From Steroidobacteraceae bacterium (GTDB taxonomy: Bacteria; Pseudomonadota; Gammaproteobacteria; Steroidobacterales; Steroidobacteraceae): 21,103 bases of DNA. The position numbers and the translations under genes are program-made. The stretch's first letter is position 1; each line of letters starts with the position of its first letter. Shown in pieces: positions 7,188 to 15,373 of the stretch. The stretch lies in the NCBI GenBank assembly GCA_025927665.1, contig JAICKZ010000008.1, positions 1 to 21,103 on the forward strand. Reading direction: 5' to 3'. The notes beneath the pieces are model-generated. The model had not been told where the DNA came from. It made no database searches and saw nothing but the letters and a program-made list of their open reading frames with translations.

Positions 7188-9107
7188 TCACATTGGCTCC
7201 ACAGGCCTCAACCACGCTTCTGTACTCACAGGTTGATGTGTTCGCAGCCATTGAAATATCAAGCTGTGCCATAGCACACGCGCGACATAGGTGCGGGTTT
7301 CGTTGAAGGGAATGTTTTCGATCCACACATCGCTGTCCATGGTTGATTCCGGTAGCCAGCGACGTACAGCAGTGGGGCCGCCATTGTATGCGGCCAAACC
7401 CAATACAGTTTGATCATTAAATGCGGTGATCATTTGTTTCACATGCACGGCACCCAACGGGACATTCACCGCAGGTTTGAATAAGTCTTCATCACTGGGT
7501 TTTGGCAGCTTTAATCGCTTGGCCGTCATTCGAGCCGAAGATGGAATCAATTGCGTAAGGCCCAATGCATTGGCACTGGATTTGGCATCGCGACGATACA
7601 GACTTTCTTGTCGGAGCAATCCATAAATGAAATCACTCTGCAATCCGCTAAGTAGTGCGCCAGATTTCACTGCTTCATCAAAAGGACGAGGATATAGAAA
7701 TTCATAGTCATTGAATTGGCCTTGCCTGGCGGTGATCAAAATCGCTTGCTCGTACCATTTCCACTCGTGCGCAAGTGCAGCGGCGACAAATTGATCGCTA
7801 GTACTTAAATTTGAAAGAACGGAGTTCCACTCACTATTCGCTTGTTGCGTTAGTTGTACAGAAACCAGTTCGCGTATGCGTTGCATATCAGGCAATACCG
7901 ATACTTTTTGCAAAGCCGCTGCATCGAAAACGAAAGCGAGTGGATGCGGCAAATAAGGTGAGTTGATTCTCGCTGCTGCTAATGCGGCAAAATAATTATC
8001 TTCAGTATTCACCAACTGTTGATAACTTGCATGTGCTGCATCAATGCCCTGCGTGCGTTCAATGGCACGCGTTTGCCAATATCGCCAGCGTACTTGTGAT
8101 TTCAATGCTGCCGGCATGGCATTGATCAATTTATTCACCAGCGCCCAATCTCCACGCCACAGTGCGGCACGTGCCTGCCATTCGTATGCTTGATCGTTCA
8201 TATCTTTCGGCATGACCCGAGAGAAATATTCCAATGCTTCACTACGGCGATTCCATGCTAATGACAGTGACAAACTTAAAATGTAGGGACTGGCATCGTT
8301 ATCATTCAATCCAAGCGCAGTAATTAAACGTGGCAAGCGCAACAGAGCGGCATCAGGGTTTTTTCGCGATAGTCTTGTCCAACCATCCAGCAATGCAGTG
8401 GACTCATATTTAATGTCAGGATGCAGGATGACCTCGTCGATGGCTGCTAATGGATTTTCTATCAATGAAATCCATTGCAGCAGTGGAACGGCTTGTGGAG
8501 CGGGCACTCCGTCAACGAGGTCATGGGCTAATTGATAGTTACCGCTCTTTAACGTCAAGCGAATACGCTGTTCCAACAATTCTGTCGTAATGATGTGACT
8601 ATCACGTGCCCATTGAAATGGAGCATTGCAGGAGGCCGGCAGACGCTCGCCAGTCAACCATAGCGGTGGAATTAATACGGGTACTTCACTCTCGTGTTGT
8701 GTCGCCAGCAACGCACTGATGCGATTACAACGTAGTTCTGCATCACCATCATCTCGATAGTATTCAAGAAAGGTTGGCCACAAAGCACGTGACGCCAGCG
8801 ATAGCAGCCACGCATGGCGTATCTCATGAGTCACTGGTGCGGCGTTATGAATGACAAGAAAAGCAACGATACGTTGATCTATCTGATTGAATGTCGCTGC
8901 ATGTTGAAGTTCATTGATCAATCGCACAGCTTGTAAGTACGGATAAAGAACATAGCCCTTTAATGTTTTGCTGTCTGGCCCAACCTTCTTGTTTTGTTGG
9001 ATGGCCGTGTATGCATGCATGAATTCGCTGCGTTGTGCAGTGAGAGTATCAATCGTGCTGCTGGCGATTGAAGGCAGCAATGCCAGTAAAAGAATGATCA
9101 AGCGCAT
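7188..9107 (-). CDS. Soluble lytic murein transglycosylase (Slt70 family)
   Basis: Periplasmic enzyme that cleaves peptidoglycan with formation of 1,6-anhydro-muramic ends. At 639 residues it has full Slt70 length. Signal peptide MRLIILLLALLPSIASS, then a long helical-repeat (superhelical U and linker) region to about residue 480, then the C-terminal SLT domain. Catalytic E501 lies in LLRQESLYRRDA; GLTQLIPSSA (516-525), LAAYNGGPTAVRRWL (571-585) and ENIPFNETRTYV (597-608) are the other family motifs. It follows the SulP gene on the same strand after a 38-base gap and may be read through from it. I do not see damage or truncation. The symbol slt is likely but other Slt-like paralogues exist, so I leave it out. 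Confidence 0.93.
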   Translation of the reverse strand: MRLIILLLALLPSIASSTIDTLTAQRSEFMHAYTAIQQNKKVGPDSKTLKGYVLYPYLQAVRLINELQHAATFNQIDQRIVAFLVIHNAAPVTHEIRHAWLLSLASRALWPTFLEYYRDDGDAELRCNRISALLATQHESEVPVLIPPLWLTGERLPASCNAPFQWARDSHIITTELLEQRIRLTLKSGNYQLAHDLVDGVPAPQAVPLLQWISLIENPLAAIDEVILHPDIKYESTALLDGWTRLSRKNPDAALLRLPRLITALGLNDNDASPYILSLSLSLAWNRRSEALEYFSRVMPKDMNDQAYEWQARAALWRGDWALVNKLINAMPAALKSQVRWRYWQTRAIERTQGIDAAHASYQQLVNTEDNYFAALAAARINSPYLPHPLAFVFDAAALQKVSVLPDMQRIRELVSVQLTQQANSEWNSVLSNLSTSDQFVAAALAHEWKWYEQAILITARQGQFNDYEFLYPRPFDEAVKSGALLSGLQSDFIYGLLRQESLYRRDAKSSANALGLTQLIPSSARMTAKRLKLPKPSDEDLFKPAVNVPLGAVHVKQMITAFNDQTVLGLAAYNGGPTAVRRWLPESTMDSDVWIENIPFNETRTYVARVLWHSLIFQWLRTHQPVSTEAWLRPVEPM

Positions 9108-9145
9108 GGTTTAAATAGACAGTGGAATAGCGAAACAGTTGCAGC

Positions 9146-10792
9146 TTAGGATGATAGGGTGTTGACAACTGCCGCAACGCTGCCGGTATTCAACACTGAA
9201 ATTCTCAGTTCCGGCAACTGTGCGCATTGTAACACAGTAAAGACGGGAAGCTTAAGTCGTGCAAGATACAACTTGCATCCATGTTTGCGCACATCTTTGG
9301 AGAATTGATCCAGTGCTTCCATTACTGTGCCGTCGATGTTGGGTGATTCTTCAAGACTGAGGATCAATGTATGTATGTCACGCGATTGCCGCAGTATATC
9401 CAAAGCTTTGCCGAACATGTCATCGGCATTGGCGAAGAACAACGGTTCGTCAGGCCGAATGATTAATGTATTGGCGAGGGCATGCACTTCTGCATGCGAA
9501 TCCATGGGCACATAGTCATGTGTTTCTTGCAATCTACCCAACACGCTGATACGTGGTTGCGCAAGACCACGCACGAGTAAAACCATACTGAAGGCCACGG
9601 ATACCAACAGACCATCCAACACACCGAGCATAATTACCGCAACAACTGATACCAACACCACGAGACGATCCCTTCGCCATCGTATGTAAGGTTGCAATGG
9701 TTTAAAACTCAATGCATGTTGCATGGCATAGATCACGATTGCCGCGAGGACTGGCTCGGGAATCAGTGCAACATACTTTAATAAAAGCCAGAGCGTGATC
9801 AGTATATAAATTGCCGCAGAAAAACCAACCAATCGCGAACGCGCGCCAATGACTTGGTTGGTGACAGTGGCAGAGTAACCGGCACCCACTGGCAATGCAT
9901 TCAAGAGACCGCAGCAAAGGTTGGCGATACCGAGCGCCAGTAAATCACGGTTCACATTGATCGCATCTCCCTGTTGCAACGCGGTGGTACGTATGGAGCT
10001 ATACGATTCAGCGAAGATGATCAACATCAATGCCAAAGACAATTCCGTAACGCGCAACCATTCATCATCGAGGAGCATTGGGATATGTAACTGCAGAGCC
10101 AACAATCCCTCCGTTACGGTGATATCACCTACAACCGCAATGTGATGGCTATACAGATCAAACCAGGTAGATAGGAAGACACCACCAATCATGGCGAGTA
10201 AAGGTCCTGGAATTCGCGGCCAGCGTTTACATAGGAAGAGCAGCATCAACGTAGCGATGCCAAGAGCGAGACTGTATGGATTCCATTCTTGTACTCGACG
10301 GAGCAGTTCGTACGATAGTGGCAAAACATCACTCTGTGCACCATAGATGCCCGTAATTTTCGCAAATTGTCGCAACACGATAGTAACGGCTAATCCCAAT
10401 GCCAAACCGCGAACAACAGGTCGGGCAATAAAATGAGCGATGCGACCTAAGCGAAAGATGGCGCAGATCAGAAACATAACACCTGTCACTATCACAAGCG
10501 CACTGCTCAGTTGCAACAGATGAGTGCTGTCTATAAATGAATGTAGTGCAGCGAGCAACACCACAGCAGATGAAGAAGTGCCTGCGACGATCGCAAAACG
10601 GCTGGTGCCCAATGCGCCGTAGACAAACAATCCGATACAAGCCGCAACTATCCCCGCCATGGGAGGCATATTGGCAAGGCCCGCATAAGCGATAGCTTCC
10701 GGTAAAATTATTCCCGCGACAGAAATGCCCGCCAACAAATCAAGCCCGTGGCGTCGCTGCGAATCATTTGCTGCCATGGATAAATGTTGCAT
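9146..10792 (-). CDS. SulP family inorganic anion transporter with STAS domain
   Basis: Inner-membrane anion transporter (SLC26/SulP). About 10-14 hydrophobic segments occupy residues 18-420, including the conserved GLDLLAGISVAGIILPEAIAYA, the later FAESYSSIRTTA and the NALPVGAGYSATVTNQ region. A cytosolic STAS domain forms the last 110 residues, recognisable by HTLILSLEESPNIDGTVMEAL and KHGCKLYLARL. Substrates in the family include sulfate, bicarbonate and dicarboxylates; nothing here fixes which, and no carbonic anhydrase or sulfate-assimilation gene is adjacent. An internal ATG five codons in is an alternative start. It is transcribed divergently from the DUF4337 gene with about 86 bases between starts. 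Confidence 0.93.
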   Translation of the reverse strand: MQHLSMAANDSQRRHGLDLLAGISVAGIILPEAIAYAGLANMPPMAGIVAACIGLFVYGALGTSRFAIVAGTSSSAVVLLAALHSFIDSTHLLQLSSALVIVTGVMFLICAIFRLGRIAHFIARPVVRGLALGLAVTIVLRQFAKITGIYGAQSDVLPLSYELLRRVQEWNPYSLALGIATLMLLFLCKRWPRIPGPLLAMIGGVFLSTWFDLYSHHIAVVGDITVTEGLLALQLHIPMLLDDEWLRVTELSLALMLIIFAESYSSIRTTALQQGDAINVNRDLLALGIANLCCGLLNALPVGAGYSATVTNQVIGARSRLVGFSAAIYILITLWLLLKYVALIPEPVLAAIVIYAMQHALSFKPLQPYIRWRRDRLVVLVSVVAVIMLGVLDGLLVSVAFSMVLLVRGLAQPRISVLGRLQETHDYVPMDSHAEVHALANTLIIRPDEPLFFANADDMFGKALDILRQSRDIHTLILSLEESPNIDGTVMEALDQFSKDVRKHGCKLYLARLKLPVFTVLQCAQLPELRISVLNTGSVAAVVNTLSS

Positions 10793-10867
10793 GTCATTAG
10801 TTTAATTTATTTTATACTGCTGTGAGGCAGATAACTTTGCCGCTACAATTCGAATTATTTTTACTTT

Positions 10868-10871
10868 GGAG
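10868..10871 (+). promoter_or_regulatory. Shine-Dalgarno fixing the DUF4337 start
   Basis: GGAG lies 7 bases before the ATG at 10879. The frame is open to an ATG at 10822, but the residues it would add are not needed for the domain and no ribosome site precedes them. Confidence 0.65.
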
Positions 10872-10878
10872 TTTGTAT

Positions 10879-11406
10879 ATGTCAGAAGTACACGGTGGAC
10901 ATGCGCATCCGGTTGAAGGCGATAAGTTTGGCTCGGTGGTGGGTGTTGTCGTCGCAATTATTGGCATTTTTTTGGCCGCAGTAACCATTGAATCGCATCG
11001 CGCACATACCGCAGCGATTGTTCATAAAACCGAAGCCAATGATCAATGGAATTATTTTCAGGCCAAGAAAATTCGTGGCCATGTCAGCGACGTTGGATCG
11101 ACTCTCGTGAATGCACTGAGTACCGATGCGTCGCGCGTCGCCAGCATTAGCGAAAAACTACGGGCTGATGCCAAGCATTATTCTGACGATGCCGATGAAG
11201 TAAAGAAGAAAGCTGAAGAAAAAGAGCACGAGACCGAACTTGCAGAACATCAAGCCGTTCGCTTTGATTTAGGCGAAGGCTTTCTGGAACTTGGGTTGGT
11301 ACTGTCTTCGTTATACTTCCTTTCACATCGCAAGCTATTTCCTGCGTTGGGTTTTAGTGCTGCGTTGATCGGTTTGGTGATTGGCGTCAGTGGTTTTTTG
11401 GTTTGA
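10879..11406 (+). CDS. DUF4337 family membrane protein
   Basis: A 175-residue inner-membrane protein of unknown function. A short His-containing head (SEVHGGHAHP) is followed by a hydrophobic segment GSVVGVVVAIIGIFLAAVTI, then HRAHTAAIVHKTEANDQWNYFQAKKIR, which is the characteristic DUF4337 segment. A charged, probably coiled-coil stretch rich in K, E, D and A (about residues 85-125) leads to two more membrane segments, LELGLVLSSLYFLS and FPALGFSAALIGLVIGVSGF. The long soluble loop between helices one and two would face one side of the membrane. It is a single-gene transcription unit between the divergent SulP gene and a repeat cluster that begins 5 bases after its stop. No biochemical role is known to me. 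Confidence 0.8.
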   Translation: MSEVHGGHAHPVEGDKFGSVVGVVVAIIGIFLAAVTIESHRAHTAAIVHKTEANDQWNYFQAKKIRGHVSDVGSTLVNALSTDASRVASISEKLRADAKHYSDDADEVKKKAEEKEHETELAEHQAVRFDLGEGFLELGLVLSSLYFLSHRKLFPALGFSAALIGLVIGVSGFLV

Positions 11407-11410
11407 ATGG

Positions 11411-11516
11411 TTCGACAGGCTCACCATGGGCGGAATAAAATATTGGGTTAAACTCAAATATAATTCGCTGAGCTCGTTCATGCTCACTCTGATTCCGTTC
11501 ATACAAGCTTGTCGAA
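11411..11516. repeat. Inverted repeat TTCGACAGGCTC ... GCTTGTCGAA
   Basis: Left arm 11411-11436 begins TTCGACAGGCTCACC and ends GCGGAAT; right arm 11492-11516 begins ATTCCGTTCAT and ends GCTTGTCGAA. The arms match at about 19 of 26 positions in inverted orientation, around a central stretch that carries another copy of the CGTTCAT word (11475-11481). The TTCGACA-GCTC word resembles dispersed palindromic intergenic repeats I recall from environmental proteobacteria. This element starts 5 bases after the DUF4337 stop. No transposase is present. Confidence 0.65.
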
Positions 11517-11550
11517 GTATTTCTAATTTGTAGCGCTTATCTTCGACAAG
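11508..11550. repeat. Perfect 10-bp inverted repeat CTTGTCGAAG/CTTCGACAAG
   Basis: CTTGTCGAAG at 11508-11517 and CTTCGACAAG at 11541-11550 are exact complements with a 23-base loop. The left half is shared with the right arm of the neighbouring larger inverted repeat, so two hairpins could compete. Neither strand has a T-tract after the stem, which argues against a canonical intrinsic terminator, although the site lies between the convergent DUF4337 and apbE genes. Confidence 0.65.
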
Positions 11551-11576
11551 GGCGAGTTGCATTGCGCTGAAATTAC

Positions 11577-12554
11577 TTACTTCGGCGCTTCCAATCCTTT
11601 TGAATAGAGCACGGTGCCATCCGGTGTTACCAGAATGGCATCGACATCATCGAGACGATTGTAAATTTCCATAGCCTTCTCTGGTCCCAGTACAAATGCC
11701 GTCTTTGAAAGACCATCAGTACGTGTTGCAGTCGATGCAATAATCGTGGCGCTACGCACTTTGCTTGCAGAGTGGCCGGTCTTTGGATCGATGATGTGAT
11801 GGTAACGAACGCCATCTTCATCGAAGAAACGCTCGTAGTCACCCGAGGTTGAAAGCGCGGTGTCGACCAATGGGATTTTCGCGATCACTCTATTGGCATC
11901 ATCGGGGTGACGAATACCCACCACCCATGGCTTGCCAAATCGATCACCAATAATGCGGCTATCACCACCTGCGGTCACGAGTGCATGTTTGATACCGCGT
12001 GCTTGCAGAATGTGAATACCGCAATCTACAGAATATCCTTTAGCAATGCCGCCAAGATCAATGCGCATACCTGGCTGAAAAAATTTAATGGTTTGATTTT
12101 TCTGATCGAATATTAGATGTCGATAGTTGACGCCGGGTAATGCCTGGGCAATTTGTGCTTCGGTGGGTTTAATATGTTTGCGAAAATCGTACATGTAGCC
12201 GACGCTGGCGTAGGTGATATCAAATGCACCGTCGGTAATTTTCGAGAATTCCACAGCCTGTTGCAATAAATCAAATAACTCTTTGGTGAGCTTCACCGGA
12301 TGTTGGGCGGCTTCCGCATTTACTTTGGATACTTCGCTGGTGGATTTGTACACGCTCATGCTTTCATCAATGCGCCGCATCTCATCCATCACCGCATCAA
12401 TGGCTTGATTGGCATGTACGCCATCTTCATCCCACAATTCCACCACGATGCGCGTACCCATGATGCCGTCGTCGACGCGTCGAAACCATTCGGCATTCAC
12501 AGTGCCACACCAAACAAGGCAAAGCGTCAATACAACAACGATCTTTAGGTTCAT
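11577..12554 (-). CDS. apbE: FAD:protein FMN transferase ApbE
   Basis: Exported Mg-dependent enzyme that attaches FMN from FAD to a threonine in target flavoproteins (for example RnfG/NqrC subunits or periplasmic FMN-binding proteins). Residues 1-21 form a signal peptide ending VNA; the cysteine at 16 is not in a good lipobox, so a soluble periplasmic form is expected. Family motifs seen: MGTRIVVEL (32-40), DLGGIAKGYSVD (166-177), AGGDSRIIG (195-203), STSGDYERFF (235-244), HHIIDPKTGHSAS (252-264) and ATRTDGLSKTAFVLG (276-290), the last with the metal-binding Thr/Asp region. It overlaps the ttcA stop by 4 bases. No Rnf or Nqr genes are in the window, so the acceptor protein is unknown. Confidence 0.93.
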   Translation of the reverse strand: MNLKIVVVLTLCLVWCGTVNAEWFRRVDDGIMGTRIVVELWDEDGVHANQAIDAVMDEMRRIDESMSVYKSTSEVSKVNAEAAQHPVKLTKELFDLLQQAVEFSKITDGAFDITYASVGYMYDFRKHIKPTEAQIAQALPGVNYRHLIFDQKNQTIKFFQPGMRIDLGGIAKGYSVDCGIHILQARGIKHALVTAGGDSRIIGDRFGKPWVVGIRHPDDANRVIAKIPLVDTALSTSGDYERFFDEDGVRYHHIIDPKTGHSASKVRSATIIASTATRTDGLSKTAFVLGPEKAMEIYNRLDDVDAILVTPDGTVLYSKGLEAPK

Positions 12555-13531
12555 GGTTGCGCCTCATTCATCTGCATGTGAGGCGATGTTTCTGCAGATG
12601 CAACTTCATCATCAACATCATTGTCAGTCGAATTGATCGTGGCGATCACTCCACTTTGATAAAGCTGAAACCAATCGCGATCAACGCTAAGGTCATCGGC
12701 TGCAAAGTCCGCATCTACTTCTGGTGTTAGCGGTGGTGGAGTAGCAAGCGATGCATAATCAAATATCTTAGGATCAGCCAAGTGCGAAGGCACGACATTG
12801 CAAATGGCAGAAAATATGGTTTCAGTCCGACCCGGATGTTCCAATTCCCATTGTTGCAACATCTGTTTGATGATGCGTCGTTGCGCATTATCTTGCGATC
12901 CACACAGTTTGCAAGGAATAATCGGAAACTCTCGGGCATTCGCATAGCGTTCGATATCGCGTTCGGCAACGTATGCCAATGGACGAATCACGACATTGCG
13001 CTTGTCTTCCGACAATAATTTAGGTGGCATGGCTTTAAGCTTGCCGCCAAAGAATAAATTAAGAAACAAAGTTTCGATGATATCGTCACGATGATGCCCT
13101 AGCGCAATCTTGGTAATACCATTGGCGACTGCAAAGGTGTACAACGCACCACGACGTAAACGTGAACACAACCCGCACATGGTTTTGCCTTCAGGAACGA
13201 CACGCTTGACGACACTGTAAGTGTCTTGTTCGAGAATATGATAAGCGACACCCAGTGACTGCAGATACGCTGGCAACACATGCTCTGGAAAGCCCGGCTG
13301 CTTCTGATCAAGATTGACGGCAATCAAGTCAAACTTTATCGGCGCACGTTGTTGCAATGACAACAATATATCCAGCATGGTGTAGGAATCTTTGCCACCT
13401 GATAAGCAAACCATGACGCGATCATTGGCTTCAATCATATTGAAGTTTTCAATGGCGCGGCCCACTTGGCCACGCAAACGCGCCTGAAGTTTTTTGAAGT
13501 TATTGGAAGGTTTTTCGATGAGGTCCATCAT
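12551..13531 (-). CDS. ttcA: tRNA 2-thiocytidine(32) synthetase TtcA
   Basis: ATP- and iron-sulfur-dependent enzyme that thiolates C32 in certain tRNAs. The PP-loop SGGKDS is at 44-49, the first cysteine pair CGLC at 119-122 and the second, CKLC, at 207-210; ALGHHRDDIIETLFLNLFFGGKLKAMPP (143-170, quoted in part by its HHRDD core) is the TtcA-type segment. The core ends near residue 265 with FDYASL. A tail of about 60 residues follows that is acidic and low in complexity (VDADFAADDL, NDVDDEVASAE); tails vary in this family, but this is rather long. It is 9 bases after the M32 carboxypeptidase stop and overlaps apbE, so the three form one minus-strand operon. Confidence 0.94.
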   Translation of the reverse strand: MMDLIEKPSNNFKKLQARLRGQVGRAIENFNMIEANDRVMVCLSGGKDSYTMLDILLSLQQRAPIKFDLIAVNLDQKQPGFPEHVLPAYLQSLGVAYHILEQDTYSVVKRVVPEGKTMCGLCSRLRRGALYTFAVANGITKIALGHHRDDIIETLFLNLFFGGKLKAMPPKLLSEDKRNVVIRPLAYVAERDIERYANAREFPIIPCKLCGSQDNAQRRIIKQMLQQWELEHPGRTETIFSAICNVVPSHLADPKIFDYASLATPPPLTPEVDADFAADDLSVDRDWFQLYQSGVIATINSTDNDVDDEVASAETSPHMQMNEAQP

Positions 13532-13540
13532 TTACACATC

Positions 13541-15040
13541 TCACGCTTGTTCAAGGTACTTGTTTTCGACATATCTTAGCCATGCGGCGGCGGTCAATGG
13601 GCGCGAAGTAATGTCATGTATCAATGCAGTGGCCGGCAGTTTGTTGCCTGCACTATGCACATGTTGCCGCAACCACGCAAACACGCCAGTGAACTGGCCA
13701 GCGGTAATGTCCTCATCCAATGTTGGATAATCATTACGTAAGTGTTCCATTAACTGAGCGGCAATCATGGCGCCCATAACATAAGAGGGAAAATAGCCGA
13801 AAGCACCGACCGCCCAATGAATATCTTGCAAGCAGCCTTCAATATCATTTGCGGGTGTGACATTCAATCGACTTTGCATGTGCTGGTTCCACACTTCAGG
13901 CAGATCTTTAACTTTTATATCACCTGCCAATAATTCACGTTCCAGTTCGTAACGCAACATGATGTGAATTGGATAAGTGACTTCATCGGCGTTAACGCGA
14001 ATTGCACTGCGTCGCACACGGGTCAACGAACGATAGATGTTTTCCATTTCCCATTCGGCGCCAGAGGCATTCAAAAAACGAGTCAATAACGGTTGCAGAT
14101 ATTGCACGAATGCACGATTGCGACCGATAAACATTTCTATCAACAGTGATTGACTTTCATGTAGTGCCATACCGGCATCACTACCCACCGGTTGATCACG
14201 ATGATCGACCGGTAAGCCTTGCGCGTACATCGCGTGACCAGTTTCATGCAACACACCCATGAGCCCAGAAAGCACATTGTCAACCGAAAAGCGAGTAGTA
14301 ATGCGTACGTCACCGCTGATGCCACCTGTGAAAGGATGTTCGCTTTCATCCAATCGGCCTTGATCAAAAGGAAAGCCCAATGTCTTCATCAATTCCAATG
14401 CCAATATGCGCTGTGTACTGGTGGCAACGTTGGTGGTAATCGGCAGTACTGTTTCAGTCGATTGTTTATCAATGGCTTGTTGAATAAGCGCAGGTAGTCG
14501 ATGCGATAAAGTTGCAAACACCTGATCGATTTCTGCAGCGGTCAATCCCGGACTGAATTCATCTATTAAGGCATCATAAGGGTCGAGCTTCAGTGCCTGT
14601 CCCAATATCTGCGAACGATCGCGGGTGAGTTTTAAGAGTTCTTCAAGATGCGGCGCAAACAATGAAAAATTGTTTTGCTGTTTCGCATCACGCCACTTGG
14701 ATTCTGCAACCGACGTTGCTTTGGCCATGCGTTTGATCAGTGCACTGGGAATGGCAATGGCATGATCATGTTCACGACGCATGCAACGTAGATTAGCGAC
14801 TTGCCATTCATTCAAGCCATGGGCGTTAGCATGGGCGCGATCTAATAGGCGAGAGATTTTCGGTGCCGTCAATATGGTGTGTGTTTCAGTTTCCAACACA
14901 GCCAATTGTTCGCCGCGTTGTTCCACGCTGCCTCGCGGCATCATGACGGTTGCGTCCCACCGTAACAAGTTGGCCGCAGAACGCAGGGCATACAACCGTT
15001 TGAACTCACTTTCCAATTGATGATAAGGATTTTGCGCCAT
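13541..15040 (-). CDS. M32 family metallocarboxypeptidase (carboxypeptidase Taq type)
   Basis: Cytosolic zinc or cobalt carboxypeptidase of 499 residues, the usual family length. All M32 motifs are present: HPF in DESEHPFTGG (231-240), DVRITT (244-249), the catalytic HETGH (265-269), HESQSL (294-299) with the third metal ligand, NADEVTYPIHI, and the C-terminal GCLQDIHW. It releases C-terminal residues from peptides with broad specificity; the family was named after thermophilic enzymes but is common in mesophiles. It heads the operon with ttcA and apbE. An extended -10 element lies about 45 bases upstream of the ATG, and the 400-base gap further upstream carries a plus-strand RNA candidate. 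Confidence 0.95.
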   Translation of the reverse strand: MAQNPYHQLESEFKRLYALRSAANLLRWDATVMMPRGSVEQRGEQLAVLETETHTILTAPKISRLLDRAHANAHGLNEWQVANLRCMRREHDHAIAIPSALIKRMAKATSVAESKWRDAKQQNNFSLFAPHLEELLKLTRDRSQILGQALKLDPYDALIDEFSPGLTAAEIDQVFATLSHRLPALIQQAIDKQSTETVLPITTNVATSTQRILALELMKTLGFPFDQGRLDESEHPFTGGISGDVRITTRFSVDNVLSGLMGVLHETGHAMYAQGLPVDHRDQPVGSDAGMALHESQSLLIEMFIGRNRAFVQYLQPLLTRFLNASGAEWEMENIYRSLTRVRRSAIRVNADEVTYPIHIMLRYELERELLAGDIKVKDLPEVWNQHMQSRLNVTPANDIEGCLQDIHWAVGAFGYFPSYVMGAMIAAQLMEHLRNDYPTLDEDITAGQFTGVFAWLRQHVHSAGNKLPATALIHDITSRPLTAAAWLRYVENKYLEQA

Positions 15041-15081
15041 ATGAACGATGACTTAGGAACGATGATTGTAATAAAGAGCTA

Positions 15082-15090
15082 ATTCTAGCA
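15082..15090 (-). promoter_or_regulatory. Extended -10 promoter upstream of the M32-ttcA-apbE operon
   Basis: TGCTAGAAT on the minus strand is a perfect extended -10 layout (TGn before TAGAAT, 5 of 6 to TATAAT). Transcription would start near 15075, giving a leader of about 35 bases. A -35 is weak (GTGACC at a short 15-base spacing), as is common for extended -10 promoters. Confidence 0.5.
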
Positions 15091-15163
15091 GGCCGATGTG
15101 AAGGTCACGTACTGATACGCATATTGCCGGGTAGCTGACCAATTAAGTGTTTGTACATAGAGA

Positions 15164-15194
15164 TTGACATGGCGGCGGTATCGAAACCTGTAAT
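15164..15194 (+). promoter_or_regulatory. Candidate promoter of the small RNA
   Basis: A perfect TTGACA (15164-15169) is followed after 19 bases by TGTAAT (15189-15194, 5 of 6 to TATAAT). The spacing is two bases longer than optimal, so strength is uncertain. Start would be near 15202 and the transcript, to the terminator, about 200 nt. Confidence 0.35.
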
Positions 15195-15332
15195 ACATAT
15201 AGCCGTTATAAATACTAGTTGAATATTGAATGGGACTTGCGCAATATGCTTTAAAACAAGGCTTTTTTGATGCCTCTGTGAAAGATGATTGTGATGTCTC
15301 CTAAGTGTGTGTTGTGAAAAATACCACAGCTT

Positions 15333-15367
15333 CAGTGCTCGATTACTCCCCCTTAATCTGAGTACTG
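15333..15367 (+). promoter_or_regulatory. 13-bp hairpin presenting an 8-nt C-rich loop
   Basis: CAGTGCTC (15333-15340) pairs with GAGTACTG (15360-15367), one pair being G-U; GATTA (15341-15345) pairs with TAATC (15354-15358); T15359 is bulged. The loop is CTCCCCCT (15346-15353). Read as plus-strand RNA, the loop is complementary to purine-rich ribosome binding sites. Confidence 0.7.
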
Positions 15368-15373
15368 TCATTT

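Noticed and set aside
10329..10640. A minus-strand Cys/Arg/His-rich frame within the SulP gene (and a similar one at 9702-9917).
   Set aside because: Same strand but shifted frame inside a complete, conserved transporter; composition is that of a shifted reading of hydrophobic codons.
15225..15250. A sigma-54 promoter suggested by TGGGACTTGC in front of the small RNA.
   Set aside because: The GG and GC elements are not separated by the required 10 bases; only single half-motifs fit.
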